Shown here in pieces: positions 17,920 to 26,518 of a stretch of DNA of 64,000 nucleotides. The notes beneath the pieces are model-generated. The model ran no database searches. It was not told where the DNA came from and saw only the letters and a list, made by a program, of their open reading frames with translations. The DNA lies in the NCBI GenBank assembly GCA_963818925.1, contig CAWFTN010000001.1, positions 2,046,001 through 2,110,000 on the forward strand, in the 5' to 3' direction. The translations under genes and the position numbers were made by a program. The first letter of the stretch is position 1; every line of letters starts with the position of its first letter. Source of the stretch: JAMXLG01 sp963818925. Its GTDB lineage: Bacteria > Vulcanimicrobiota > Vulcanimicrobiia > Vulcanimicrobiales > Vulcanimicrobiaceae.

Positions 17920-19185
17920 TTATGCGTGTACCAATTTCTCTTCGGGAAGAAGTCGCGCTTCGAACTGTTCCGGGAAGCGCTTGAAGACCGACATCAGGAA
18001 CGGTTCGATCGAGTCGCCGAGCGCGCAAAGATTCAAACCGGTGATCGTGCTGCTGACGCGGCGAATCATGTCGAGATCACCGCGCAACCCACGCCCTTCG
18101 ACAAAACGATCCAGCACGCGTTCGAGCCAGGGTCCACCCTCGCGGCACGGCGTACACTGCCCGCACGATTCGTGCGCGTAGAAGCGTATGGAATTGCGCG
18201 CGGCTTTCACCCAATTCGTCGTGTCGTCGAACACGGTGAACGCGCCCGAGCCCATCATCGAGCCGGCCTTCGCCATCGACTCGTAGTCGTACGGAAAATC
18301 GAGATGCTCTTCGAAGATGCACGCCGACGATTGCCCACCCGGCTGCACCGCGTTGAACGTGCGGCCCGGCAGAAGTCCGCCCGCGATCTCGATGATCTCG
18401 CGCACGGGCGTTCCGACGGGAACTTCGTAGTTGCCGGGTTTCTGCACGTGACCGGAGACGGAAACGATCTTGTAACCTTTGCTGCGCTCGGTGCCAACCG
18501 ACGCAAACCATTCCGGACCGTTCTGCAGAATCGGCACGAGGTACGCGAGCGTTTCGACGTTGTTGACGACCGTCGGCATGCCGTAGAGACCGGCAACTGC
18601 CGGGAATGGCGGCTTCAGACGCGGCTCGCCGCGTTTACCTTCGAGCGAGTTCAACAATCCGGTCTCTTCGCCGCAGATATACGCACCGGCACCGCGATGC
18701 ACGGTGATGTCGACACTGTAATCCGTACCGAATAGATTCTTACCGATCAATCCCGCGGCGCGCGCTTCCGCAACGGCCCGCATGAAGATCTCGTAGCCTT
18801 CTTTGAATTCGCCGCGGATATAGATGAACGCGTGATTGCAGCCGATCCCGTACGCGCCGATCAAAATACCTTCGAGAACCAGATGCGGCGTCTCTTCGAG
18901 CAGCATGTGGTCTTTGAACGTGCCGGGTTCGGCTTCGTCGCAGTTGCAGACCATGTAGCGCGGCTTGCCGTTGTTCGGCAAGAACTGCCACTTACGTCCG
19001 GTGGGGAAACCGGCGCCGCCGCGTCCGCGCAGACCCGATTTATCGCACGCGTCCATCACGGCAGCGGGCGTCAGTTCGCGCACCGCGCGCTCCCACTGCT
19101 TGTAGCCGCCGCGTTCGCGATAGACCTTGATGTCGCGCAGATTTGCCTCGCCGATTCCGGCGGTTAAGACTTTAGTGACCGGCAC
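17920..19185 (-). CDS. nuoF: NADH-quinone oxidoreductase subunit F (NADH and FMN binding)
   Basis: Oxidises NADH through FMN and passes electrons to a 4Fe-4S cluster. The FMN/NADH glycine-rich motif GRGGAGFPTGRKW, the IYIRGEF region and the cluster motif ESCGQCTPCREG are present. The frame is open to 19278 but would overlap nuoE by 107 bp. GTG 19185, preceded by AGAAGGGA about 6 bases upstream, gives MPVTKVL and 421 residues, the normal length, overlapping nuoE by 14 bp. Start choice is moderately sure. Confidence 0.95.
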   Translation of the reverse strand: MPVTKVLTAGIGEANLRDIKVYRERGGYKQWERAVRELTPAAVMDACDKSGLRGRGGAGFPTGRKWQFLPNNGKPRYMVCNCDEAEPGTFKDHMLLEETPHLVLEGILIGAYGIGCNHAFIYIRGEFKEGYEIFMRAVAEARAAGLIGKNLFGTDYSVDITVHRGAGAYICGEETGLLNSLEGKRGEPRLKPPFPAVAGLYGMPTVVNNVETLAYLVPILQNGPEWFASVGTERSKGYKIVSVSGHVQKPGNYEVPVGTPVREIIEIAGGLLPGRTFNAVQPGGQSSACIFEEHLDFPYDYESMAKAGSMMGSGAFTVFDDTTNWVKAARNSIRFYAHESCGQCTPCREGGPWLERVLDRFVEGRGLRGDLDMIRRVSSTITGLNLCALGDSIEPFLMSVFKRFPEQFEARLLPEEKLVHA

Positions 19186-19963
19186 GGCCGTTAGTCCCTT
19201 CTTCTTCGATCGCATCGTAGACGCCCCGCGCATCGCGAACGGTTCGCTCTTTCGTGCGTCCCGCAAACGATACGTCACCCGTCACGAACCGGTCGAGCAT
19301 GATGACGCCGCTCGGATCGCCGATGCCGCCGGCATTGTTCGGCTCGCTCGAATTAAGTGTTCCCGGTGACTTGCGTCCGGTGCCGACTTGCGCGTCCTGC
19401 GCGATCTTCCACGTACGCTCGGGCATTGCGGTCTGCGCCATCGGCTTCGTCTTATAGGTGCCTGCGCGCATGGCCGCAATCATATCGTCGATCATCTGCG
19501 GCGTGAGGTCGTAGACGAACTCGAGATTGACTTGCATGCACGTCGGTCGATCGCACGCCGCGAGGCACTCGACTTCTTCGTACGAGAAGAGGCCGTCGCC
19601 GGTCGTTTCAAGGTGACCGATACCGAGCTTCTCTCTAAAGTAGGCCCTGATGTCGTCGGAGCCGCGAAGTTCGCACATCAATCCGCGGCAGACTTGGAGC
19701 ATATACTTGCCGACCGGCTTGCGAAAAAACAGCGTGTAGAACGAGACGGTGGACTCGACGACGGCCGGCGAGATTTCGAGCATTTCCGCCGTCGCGCGCA
19801 TTGCGTTCTGCGAGACATAGCCTTCGTGTTGCTGAAAGAGGTGCATAAGCGGCAGCAGCGCGGAGCGTTTCTCTTCGTACTGCGCGATCAATGCATCGCA
19901 TTGCGGACGCAACTGGTCGAAGAGGCGCGCGAAGTCATCCACCTGGTGATTATCATCGTGCAT
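19172..19963 (-). CDS. nuoE: NADH-quinone oxidoreductase subunit E with long C-terminal extension
   Basis: 2Fe-2S subunit (cluster N1a) of the NADH dehydrogenase module. Cysteine ligands are in CRGLMCEL and CLAACDRPTC. ATG 19963 shares one base with the nuoD stop and gives 263 residues. The thioredoxin-like NuoE fold normally ends near residue 165-170; here about 90 residues follow (from around KTKPMAQT), Gly/Pro/Asn-rich, without cysteines, and not a domain I recognise. The extension is in-frame, has codon use like the rest, and ends inside the nuoF start. Confidence 0.93.
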   Translation of the reverse strand: MHDDNHQVDDFARLFDQLRPQCDALIAQYEEKRSALLPLMHLFQQHEGYVSQNAMRATAEMLEISPAVVESTVSFYTLFFRKPVGKYMLQVCRGLMCELRGSDDIRAYFREKLGIGHLETTGDGLFSYEEVECLAACDRPTCMQVNLEFVYDLTPQMIDDMIAAMRAGTYKTKPMAQTAMPERTWKIAQDAQVGTGRKSPGTLNSSEPNNAGGIGDPSGVIMLDRFVTGDVSFAGRTKERTVRDARGVYDAIEEEGTNGRAGH

Positions 19964-21183
19964 TAGCGGTCGACCTCTCCGAACACCGGGTCGAGCGATC
20001 CGATCATAACAACCAAATCGGCGATCAGATTTCCGGGCGCCATGCCTTTGAGGCACTGTAAGTTGTATAGGCTCGGCGGACGCGTACGTACACGATACGG
20101 ACGGTTCTCGCCGTTGCTGATGATGTAATATGCGAGCTCGCCGCGCGGGCCTTCGACCGCCTGATAGACGTCGCCCGGCGGAACGCGGAAGCCTTCGCTC
20201 ACGATCTTGAAGTGATGGATCAACGCTTCCATCGAGAGCGCAATCGTCTCTTTCGGCGGAGCGAAGATCTTCGGATCGTCGATCGCGACGGGACCCGGCG
20301 CCGTCAATTTGTTACGCGCCTGTTCGATAATACGCATCGATTCTTCCATCTCATCGAGACGCACGAGGAAGCGAGCATACGCGTCGCCTTCAGTGCGCGT
20401 CGGAATATCGAACTGGAATTGATCGTAGCTCGTATACGGAAACGCTTTACGCACGTCGTACGCAATGCCGCTGCCGCGCAGCGCCGGGCCCGTGACGCCC
20501 CACGCAACCGCGTCGTCGGCAGTCATCATGCCGACGTCGATCGTACGATCCTGGAAGATCGGGTTTGCCTGCAGCAGGCCGCGCAGTTCTTTCAAGCGCC
20601 CCGGGAACTTCGCGATCAATGCGTCGAGCTTCTCGACATAGCCGTCCGGCAAATCGCCGTTCATGCCGCCGACGCGTACGTAATTCGGATGCATGCGCGC
20701 GCCGCCCGAAGCTTCTTGCAGGTCTAAAATGTTCTCGCGCAGATCGAAGCAATAAAAGAAGACGGAGATCGCGCCGAGGTCGATGCCGTGCGTTCCCAGC
20801 CACACGCAGTGCGATGCGACGCGCGTCAATTCCGCGAGCAGCACCCGAATGTATTGCGCACGCTCAGGAATGCGGTCGGTTATACCGAGCAGCTTCTCAA
20901 CGGCAAGCGCGTAACAGAGCGCATTCGAAGAAGGCGCGAGATAATCCATGCGTTCCGCGTTGGTCTGCGCTTGCGACCAAAACAGATTCTCCATGTTCTT
21001 CTCGATGCCGGTGTGCAGATACCCGATCTCGGGCTCCGCTTTGACGACCGATTCGCCTTCGATTTCGAGCATGATCTGCAGCACGCCGTGCGTCGACGGA
21101 TGCTGTGGTCCCATCGAGAGGACCATCGCGTTACCTTCTTGGGAAACGATCTCCGGCGTCAGCGGAGTGGTCGACATACTCAT
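19963..21183 (-). CDS. nuoD: NADH-quinone oxidoreductase subunit D
   Basis: 49-kDa-type subunit of the quinone site, related to the large subunit of NiFe hydrogenases but without the nickel cysteines; 406 residues, the usual size. The MGPQHPSTHGVL motif carries the quinone-binding histidine, and the C-terminal stretch IGSLDPVFGEVDR is diagnostic. The start overlaps nuoC by 4 bp (ATGA). Confidence 0.97.
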   Translation of the reverse strand: MSMSTTPLTPEIVSQEGNAMVLSMGPQHPSTHGVLQIMLEIEGESVVKAEPEIGYLHTGIEKNMENLFWSQAQTNAERMDYLAPSSNALCYALAVEKLLGITDRIPERAQYIRVLLAELTRVASHCVWLGTHGIDLGAISVFFYCFDLRENILDLQEASGGARMHPNYVRVGGMNGDLPDGYVEKLDALIAKFPGRLKELRGLLQANPIFQDRTIDVGMMTADDAVAWGVTGPALRGSGIAYDVRKAFPYTSYDQFQFDIPTRTEGDAYARFLVRLDEMEESMRIIEQARNKLTAPGPVAIDDPKIFAPPKETIALSMEALIHHFKIVSEGFRVPPGDVYQAVEGPRGELAYYIISNGENRPYRVRTRPPSLYNLQCLKGMAPGNLIADLVVMIGSLDPVFGEVDR

Positions 21184-21782
21184 TTCGACTCACCGTCGCG
21201 GGCCTGTTTTAACTGTTCTTGCAGTGCTTCGAGCGTGCGGCCCGTCGGCGGCGTGCCGGCTTGCACGTTGCTCTTGAGCGCGAATGAAGGACGCGGCGAA
21301 CGTTCGCGCGCCGGTCCGCGCAACGGATAGTCCTTGCGCAGCGGATAGCCTTCCCAGTCGTAGGGCATTTGAATGCGGCGCAGATCCGGGTGATTGTCGA
21401 AAACGATGCCGAAAAGATCGAAAATCTCGCGTTCGGCCCAGTCGGCGTTGCGCCAGAGATCCATCACGCTCGGGACGTGCTCGCCGTCGCGAACGCCGCA
21501 GAGCAGACGATAACGTTGCGGCGTGCCGAGTTGCTGGACGTTCGCCGTTTTGGCCGGAATCTTCAATAGGTGGTACACGACGTCAAAGCGCGGTTCGCGC
21601 GGCAGATAATCCACGCCGCCGAGATCGAGCAGCATCGTATACCCGTCCGCTTTAAGCGCTTCCAAACGTGCGCGCAGAACGTGCACGTCGACGCGTTCGA
21701 TGAGGGCATCATCGATCGCCGGGCGCACGCTCGGGGGATCGATCGCGGCGCCCGCGATCGGCGGTGATTGTGTACTGGGCAT
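21180..21782 (-). CDS. nuoC: NADH-quinone oxidoreductase subunit C
   Basis: 30-kDa-type peripheral subunit, 200 residues. The family signature AEREIFDLFGIVFDNHPDLRRI is followed by DWEGYPLRKDYPL. ATG 21782 is chosen over the longer open frame because it has a GGAG ribosome site and lies 8 bp past the nuoB stop. About 30 residues after the core are a flexible tail. NuoC and NuoD are separate, unlike the fused gene of enterobacteria. Confidence 0.96.
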   Translation of the reverse strand: MPSTQSPPIAGAAIDPPSVRPAIDDALIERVDVHVLRARLEALKADGYTMLLDLGGVDYLPREPRFDVVYHLLKIPAKTANVQQLGTPQRYRLLCGVRDGEHVPSVMDLWRNADWAEREIFDLFGIVFDNHPDLRRIQMPYDWEGYPLRKDYPLRGPARERSPRPSFALKSNVQAGTPPTGRTLEALQEQLKQARDGESK

Positions 21783-21790
21783 CGTGCTCC

Positions 21791-22270
21791 TTACGACCGG
21801 GCTAAAATGCCGCCGCGGCCACCGTCTCGAATCTGCTGTTGAATCAAATTGACGGCGTACAGTAAGCCGTCGGGCGTCGGCGGGCATCCCGGAACATAAA
21901 CGTCGACGGGAATGATCGTGTCGATGCCTTGAACGACGGCATAGTTATCGAAAACGCCGCCCGAGCTGGCGCATGCGCCCATGGATATCACCCATTTCGG
22001 ATCGGCCATCTGGTCGTACAGCCGCTTGACGACGGGCGCCATCTTTTGCGCAACGCGGCCCGAAACGATCATAAGATCCGCTTGACGCGGCGAACTCCGA
22101 AAAACTTCGGAACCCAAGCGCGCGATGTCGTACTCGGCGGAGGTCACCGACATCATTTCGATTGCGCAGCACGCCAAGCCCATGGTGAGCGGCCACACGG
22201 ACGAACTCTGCGCCCAGCGCGCGACGTCATCAAGACGCGCGAGTAAGAATTGTCCCGGACCTATCTCCAC
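21791..22270 (-). CDS. nuoB: NADH-quinone oxidoreductase subunit B (cluster N2)
   Basis: Holds the terminal 4Fe-4S cluster N2 that reduces quinone. Ligands lie in the tandem-cysteine motif LACCAIEMM, in GACASSGG and in VPGCPPTPD. 159 residues, starting at GTG 22270 and overlapping the end of nuoA by 10 bp. Confidence 0.97.
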   Translation of the reverse strand: MEIGPGQFLLARLDDVARWAQSSSVWPLTMGLACCAIEMMSVTSAEYDIARLGSEVFRSSPRQADLMIVSGRVAQKMAPVVKRLYDQMADPKWVISMGACASSGGVFDNYAVVQGIDTIIPVDVYVPGCPPTPDGLLYAVNLIQQQIRDGGRGGILARS

Positions 22271-22614
22271 TCAAAGCCACCCTTCTTCCACACATACGCA
22301 TACCCAATCGCGAGCACGATCACGAAAACGATCATCTCGACCAAGCCGAACACGCGCAAGGCGTGCATCTGGACGGCCCACGGATAGAACGACGCGGCTT
22401 CGACATCGAAGATCACGAAGAGCATTGCAATAAGGTAGAAGCGCACCGGAAACCGGCCGGAGACGGCCGAGGTCGGCTCTACGCCGCACTCGTATGCGTC
22501 CTGTTTCTGCGGGTTCGGTTTCGCTCGCCCGAGCAATCCGGGCAAAAAGGTGAAGAGGAGTGCCGCGGCGAGCGCGACGACGAGATAAATTCCTACCGGT
22601 CCATACGGGTTCAT
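22261..22614 (-). CDS. nuoA: NADH-quinone oxidoreductase subunit A
   Basis: Small membrane subunit with three helices (117 residues) that sits next to NuoH and NuoJ. The loop KQDAYECGVEP with its conserved cysteine, and FDVEAASFYPWA, are diagnostic. It is the first gene of the operon. An in-frame TGA lies six codons upstream of ATG 22614, so no earlier start is possible. There is no purine-rich ribosome site before the ATG: that space is taken up by a perfect palindrome ending 2 bp from the start codon. Translation may be leaderless or depend on another signal. Confidence 0.96.
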   Translation of the reverse strand: MNPYGPVGIYLVVALAAALLFTFLPGLLGRAKPNPQKQDAYECGVEPTSAVSGRFPVRFYLIAMLFVIFDVEAASFYPWAVQMHALRVFGLVEMIVFVIVLAIGYAYVWKKGGFEWR

Positions 22615-22616
22615 GG

Positions 22617-22636
22617 CTTGTGAAATTTTTCACAAG
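22617..22636. promoter_or_regulatory. Perfect palindrome upstream of nuoA, Rex- or CRP-type operator candidate
   Basis: CTTGTGAAA, two central bases TT, TTTCACAAG: perfect 9-bp arms. The inner 18 bases, TTGTGAAATTTTTCACAA, fit the Rex redox-repressor consensus TTGTGAA-N4-TTCACAA exactly; Rex is known to control nuo operons in actinobacteria. The same site also fits the CRP/FNR-class consensus TGTGA-N6-TCACA. It ends 2 bp before the nuoA start codon and 90 bp before the divergent gene at 22727, so a bound protein could block transcription start or ribosome entry. No rex or crp gene is in the window. Confidence 0.72.
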
Positions 22637-22726
22637 CGACTGCGTTTACCTGGGTAATTGTCCAGCCAATTCTTCGCTTTGGCGGGTTGCTAGCAAGCCA
22701 TTGGATGAGTCTGCTATCGTTAGCTT

Positions 22727-23233
22727 ATGCGCAGATTGCTTCTTGGCTTCGTTTTTCTTCTCACGATCGCCGACAGTTGTAACAACGGTGTTGTCGGCGT
22801 GCAAGACTACGGTCAGGTGACGGGGCGCGTGCTCGACGCGATGACGAACCGGCCGATTGCAAACGCGATCATCTCCGTCGGCTCGCTCTACACTGCAACC
22901 GCCGACGCGAACGGCGCTTTCATCCTTCCACATATTCCAATCGGACAGCAGACGGTTTCGGCGCGCATGCCGGGATTCTCGACGGACTCCGCTCCGGTGC
23001 GCGTTCGGAAGAACGAAACGTCGCAAGCCGGCTTTTTGCGCCTCGTGCCGATCACGAAACCGGCGTCGGTTGGGACGCTTCCGCCGCCGCCGACGCCCAC
23101 GCCGGAAGCATCCGTTGTCCCAACGTTCAACCCGGAGGCTCCGCAAGCGAGCGCAGCTCCCGATACGGCCGCTCCTGCTCCAACGCCGAGCGCAGCCGTC
23201 ACGCCGGTTCCGGGGACGTCACCGCAGCCGTAG
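22727..23233 (+). CDS. Secreted protein with carboxypeptidase-regulatory-like domain and Pro-rich tail
   Basis: 168 residues. An N-terminal signal sequence (residues 1-17) ends in ADSCNN; the cysteine could be lipidated, though ADSC is a poor lipobox. Residues 28-100 form a CarboxypepD_reg-like beta-sandwich (VTGRVLDAMTNRPIANAIISV ending in PHIPIGQQTVSARMPGF). Residues 110-168 are a Pro/Ala/Thr-rich linker with no domain. Divergent from nuoA and sharing its short promoter region; its 3' end overlaps the convergent antiporter gene by 15 bp. Function unknown. Confidence 0.75.
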   Translation: MRRLLLGFVFLLTIADSCNNGVVGVQDYGQVTGRVLDAMTNRPIANAIISVGSLYTATADANGAFILPHIPIGQQTVSARMPGFSTDSAPVRVRKNETSQAGFLRLVPITKPASVGTLPPPPTPTPEASVVPTFNPEAPQASAAPDTAAPAPTPSAAVTPVPGTSPQP

Positions 23234-24814
23234 CTCGGCTAAATCGAGGTCGTAGGCGATCGAGCGAAAGATGGCGTCCGGGATTTCGCCCGCCATACGC
23301 AGCCGCGCAATCTCCCGGCGTTCGGCTTCGAGCGCTTCCTGTTGCAGCCGCCGATCGGCCTCGGTTTCTTCGCGTTCATCTTGTTCGGCTTGATCTTCTT
23401 TGAGATGACCGCGCAGATGTTCGATGCGCGTCTCGTACTCATTGAGAACGCGGCCTGCGATTTCCCATTCCACCGCGGTGTGAAAGGTCGGTTCGAGATC
23501 GTGCAGCCGCTTCATACCCGCTTCGAGCGCGCGCACGCGTAACGTTGTTTCGCGCCGCTGCGGGTGAGCGGTTTCACCGATGCCGAGCCATTTGATGATC
23601 GGTCCGAGTGAAAGTCCCTGAAAGACGAGCGTGACGACGATCACACATAACGTAATGAAGATGATCTCCGCGCGCCCGAACAGCGGCTGATGTGCCGCGT
23701 CACGGTACGGTAACGCGAGCGCAGCCGCAAGCGAAACGATGCCGCGCATCCCGCTCCAGGCGATGACCACAACCCAGCCCCACGGCGGCATCGGATCTCG
23801 TTCCCGAAGATGCTTCGAGAGCGCGCGCGGTAACCACACCGCCGGGAAGACCCACACGATGCGAATGATGATGACCGCGATGCTGATCACCAACGCATCG
23901 ATGGCAAAGCTCGTCAGCGACGAACCGAGCGAACTGATGATATACGGAAGCTCGAGCCCGATGAGGAGAAAGACGAGCGCATTGAGCAGGAAGATCATGA
24001 TGTCCCAAACCGCAATGCCAATGACGCGGCCTTCGGATGTCATGAATCGCGTCGCGCGGCGGTTCAAGTAAATCCCAGTCGTTACCGCGGCGAGGACTCC
24101 TGACGCACCGAACGCATCCGCCGGCAGATAGGATGCGTAGGGCGCGATGAGCACGATGACGTTTCCGATCGTCGGTTCTTGCAGATCGCCGCGGAGCAGC
24201 AATCGCAGCACATTTTCGATGATGAAGCCGACGAGCAAACCGATCAGCACGCCGCCGATCGTCACGAGCGGGAACGATGCAAGTGCTTTCACGAGCGAAA
24301 ACGATCCCGAAACCGCAGCGATAACGGCGAAGCGATAGAACAATAGCGCCGTCGCATCATTGAGCAAACCTTCACCGGTCAATACGGAGACGACGCGACG
24401 CGGAACCGCCATGCGCTCGAACGTGGCCTCGGCGGCAACGGCATCCGGCGGCGATACGATTGCACCGAGGACGAATGCCATCGCCCAATCGAGACCGAGA
24501 ATCGCGTGCGCGATGAATGCGGTGATGATGGTGCTGAAAATAACGAGCCCGATTGCGAGCAGCGCGATTGGGCGAACGTTGCGTTTGAATTCTTCGAGGT
24601 CGGTCGACCAGCCGCCGGCGAGCAGCAGCGGCGGAAGCACGAGCAGAAAAATCAATTGCGGATCGATATGCGGTTGCGGAAGATGCGGAACGAACGCGAG
24701 CAAAATTCCGCCGATTACAAATGCGATCGGATACGGGACGTTGACGCGCTTTGCCAGTATCGCTGCGGCGACGGTGGCGCAGAGCAGCACCACCAGCAGC
24801 AGCGCCGGGCTCAT
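23219..24814 (-). CDS. CPA1-family Na+/H+ antiporter
   Basis: Inner-membrane cation/proton exchanger with about 12 helices, 531 residues. The transport-site motif GAIVSPPDAVA holds the essential aspartate, and LTGEGLLNDATALLFY is the second family signature. The last about 110 residues are a charged coiled coil (EDQAEQDEREETEADRR), a cytoplasmic tail as seen in NhaP/YjcE-type members. ATG 24814 overlaps the cobU stop by 4 bp, which decides the start over an earlier ATG in the same frame. Confidence 0.92.
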   Translation of the reverse strand: MSPALLLVVLLCATVAAAILAKRVNVPYPIAFVIGGILLAFVPHLPQPHIDPQLIFLLVLPPLLLAGGWSTDLEEFKRNVRPIALLAIGLVIFSTIITAFIAHAILGLDWAMAFVLGAIVSPPDAVAAEATFERMAVPRRVVSVLTGEGLLNDATALLFYRFAVIAAVSGSFSLVKALASFPLVTIGGVLIGLLVGFIIENVLRLLLRGDLQEPTIGNVIVLIAPYASYLPADAFGASGVLAAVTTGIYLNRRATRFMTSEGRVIGIAVWDIMIFLLNALVFLLIGLELPYIISSLGSSLTSFAIDALVISIAVIIIRIVWVFPAVWLPRALSKHLRERDPMPPWGWVVVIAWSGMRGIVSLAAALALPYRDAAHQPLFGRAEIIFITLCVIVVTLVFQGLSLGPIIKWLGIGETAHPQRRETTLRVRALEAGMKRLHDLEPTFHTAVEWEIAGRVLNEYETRIEHLRGHLKEDQAEQDEREETEADRRLQQEALEAERREIARLRMAGEIPDAIFRSIAYDLDLAELRLR

Positions 24815-25389
24815 CCGATATTCACGCCGAGCGCGCGCAGGTCGAGCGCATATCCGCACACGATGAGATAGACGTTGCGCGCATCGGCGGCGAGCCGCTG
24901 TTTCATGCGCCCTAAAACGTCACGAAAGAGCCGGGCGGATGCAGCAACGGGAACGATATCCCAGCCAACTTCTTCTGCCACCACGATGACGCGCGCGCGG
25001 GAAGCAAGCATCGCGTCCGCAATCTCAGCGGCTTCGCCGTCCATTTGCCGTTCGAACGCAGCAACATCGCGTTCGAACGCATCCAGATGCTCCGCAATGC
25101 GCGCCGCAAGCCACGTGCCGAGCGCGTCGACGACGATGCATTCCGCTTCGTTGGCGTCGGCGAATATCTCCAGAAGCACCGCATGTCCGATCTCGGCGGC
25201 TTCGATGCTCTCCCATTGCGCAGGCCGGTCTTCCATGTGGCGGCGCAGCCGCGCGGTCCATTCGCCGTCGCTATCGTCCCGAATTGCGGTTGCGATGAAG
25301 CGTACGCGGCCGCCGGCTGCCGCCGCGAGTTGCTGCACGTACCGGCTCTTTCCGGAACGAACGGGTCCGGTGACAAGCGTTACGGACAT
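24811..25389 (-). CDS. cobU: Adenosylcobinamide kinase / adenosylcobinamide-phosphate guanylyltransferase
   Basis: Bifunctional enzyme that phosphorylates adenosylcobinamide and then transfers GMP to it, in nucleotide-loop assembly and cobinamide salvage. 192 residues starting MSVTLVTGPVRSGKSRY, with the P-loop GPVRSGKS, the ATAIRDDSDGEW segment ahead of the guanylylated-His region (LRRHMEDRP), and VVAEEVGWDIVP near the C-terminus. ATG 25389 is chosen over a longer frame without homology. No other cob genes are adjacent; the btu import genes are 3-8 kb away. Confidence 0.92.
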   Translation of the reverse strand: MSVTLVTGPVRSGKSRYVQQLAAAAGGRVRFIATAIRDDSDGEWTARLRRHMEDRPAQWESIEAAEIGHAVLLEIFADANEAECIVVDALGTWLAARIAEHLDAFERDVAAFERQMDGEAAEIADAMLASRARVIVVAEEVGWDIVPVAASARLFRDVLGRMKQRLAADARNVYLIVCGYALDLRALGVNIG

Positions 25390-25431
25390 GGCGCAAAGCG
25401 TTCGCCGGGGCAACGTTGAACCACTTTGCGC

Positions 25432-26499
25432 ATGCTCGTCCGGGTCGTACTCACGCTCCTCGGCATTTTCTTTGTCGTCGTTGCGCTCAATGACGTCTTC
25501 CAATCCGTCATTGTGCCGCGCGCCGTTGGCCGCAGCTTTCGCGCTAGCTACATTCTGTGGCGCGCCGGCTGGCGAATGTGGCCACGGCTTTCGTTTCGCC
25601 TCTACCGCGGGCGCGAAGAAGGCCGCGAGAATTTCCTCGCGCTCTTCGCACCGCTCACGCTCGTCCTCCAGTTGATGATGTGGTCGTGGCTGCTAATGAT
25701 CGGCTTCGGCTTGATCTTGTGGGCATCGTCGCACAGCGTGCAGCCGCATCTACAGACATTTTTTGAAGCGCTCTATTTTGCAGGCACATCGTTTTTTACC
25801 ATCGGCTTCGGCGACTTCGTCGGACACACCGGATGGACGCGGCTCTGCTCGCTGGCGGCAGGCGCCGCGGGATTCGGCGTCGTGGGAACGACAACGGCAT
25901 TTCTCTTCGCGGTCTTCGGGTCGTTCCAAGCGCGCGAACAATTCGTCGTTACCGTCGGCGCGCGCGCCGGTACCCCACCGAGCGGCGTTGCGTTACTCGT
26001 CATTGCTCGCGAAGTGCGCATCGAACACAGCCTGCCGGCGCTCATCCGCGATGCGCAATCGTGGTGTGCGCTGATCATGGAGACGCACTTAGCGTATCCG
26101 GTGCTCGCCTATTTTCGTTCGAGTCACGACTATCACTCATGGGTCGGAACGCTCGGCACGTTGTTGGATGCGGCCACGCTGATGTCAACAACGATCCAAG
26201 GAGAGGCGGGCGAAGCGCGCATCCTCTACGAGCTTGCGCGCCACGCTTCGCGCGACCTCGCGCACTATTTCCGAATGCCGGCGCACGACAAAACGCCCGG
26301 GCTTACCCGTGAAGAGTTTGAGCACGCGTGCGACCGGCTCGAACACGTCGGATACGCGTTGCACGATCGGGATGTCGCTTGGGAACGGTTTGCAACACTT
26401 CGCAGTGCGTATGCGGGCAATCTCAACGCACTTGCGCACTATTTTTCTATCCCGCCGCTACAATGGATCGGCGATCGCTCGATGATCGCACCGCATTAG
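25432..26499 (+). CDS. Two-helix potassium channel protein with cytoplasmic domain
   Basis: 355 residues. A hydrophobic helix at the N-terminus is followed by a pair of helices around a pore loop: TSFFTIGFGD contains the potassium selectivity filter TIGFGD. After the last helix (FLFAVFGSFQ) there are about 180 soluble residues with many His/Arg, no Rossmann (RCK) glycine motif, and mostly helical character. So it is a K+ channel lacking the standard TrkA-N gating domain; what gates it is unknown. A TTG two codons upstream is an alternative start. Divergent from cobU by 42 bp. Confidence 0.8.
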   Translation: MLVRVVLTLLGIFFVVVALNDVFQSVIVPRAVGRSFRASYILWRAGWRMWPRLSFRLYRGREEGRENFLALFAPLTLVLQLMMWSWLLMIGFGLILWASSHSVQPHLQTFFEALYFAGTSFFTIGFGDFVGHTGWTRLCSLAAGAAGFGVVGTTTAFLFAVFGSFQAREQFVVTVGARAGTPPSGVALLVIAREVRIEHSLPALIRDAQSWCALIMETHLAYPVLAYFRSSHDYHSWVGTLGTLLDAATLMSTTIQGEAGEARILYELARHASRDLAHYFRMPAHDKTPGLTREEFEHACDRLEHVGYALHDRDVAWERFATLRSAYAGNLNALAHYFSIPPLQWIGDRSMIAPH

Positions 26500-26518
26500 C
26501 AAAACAGCGACGCGCAGG

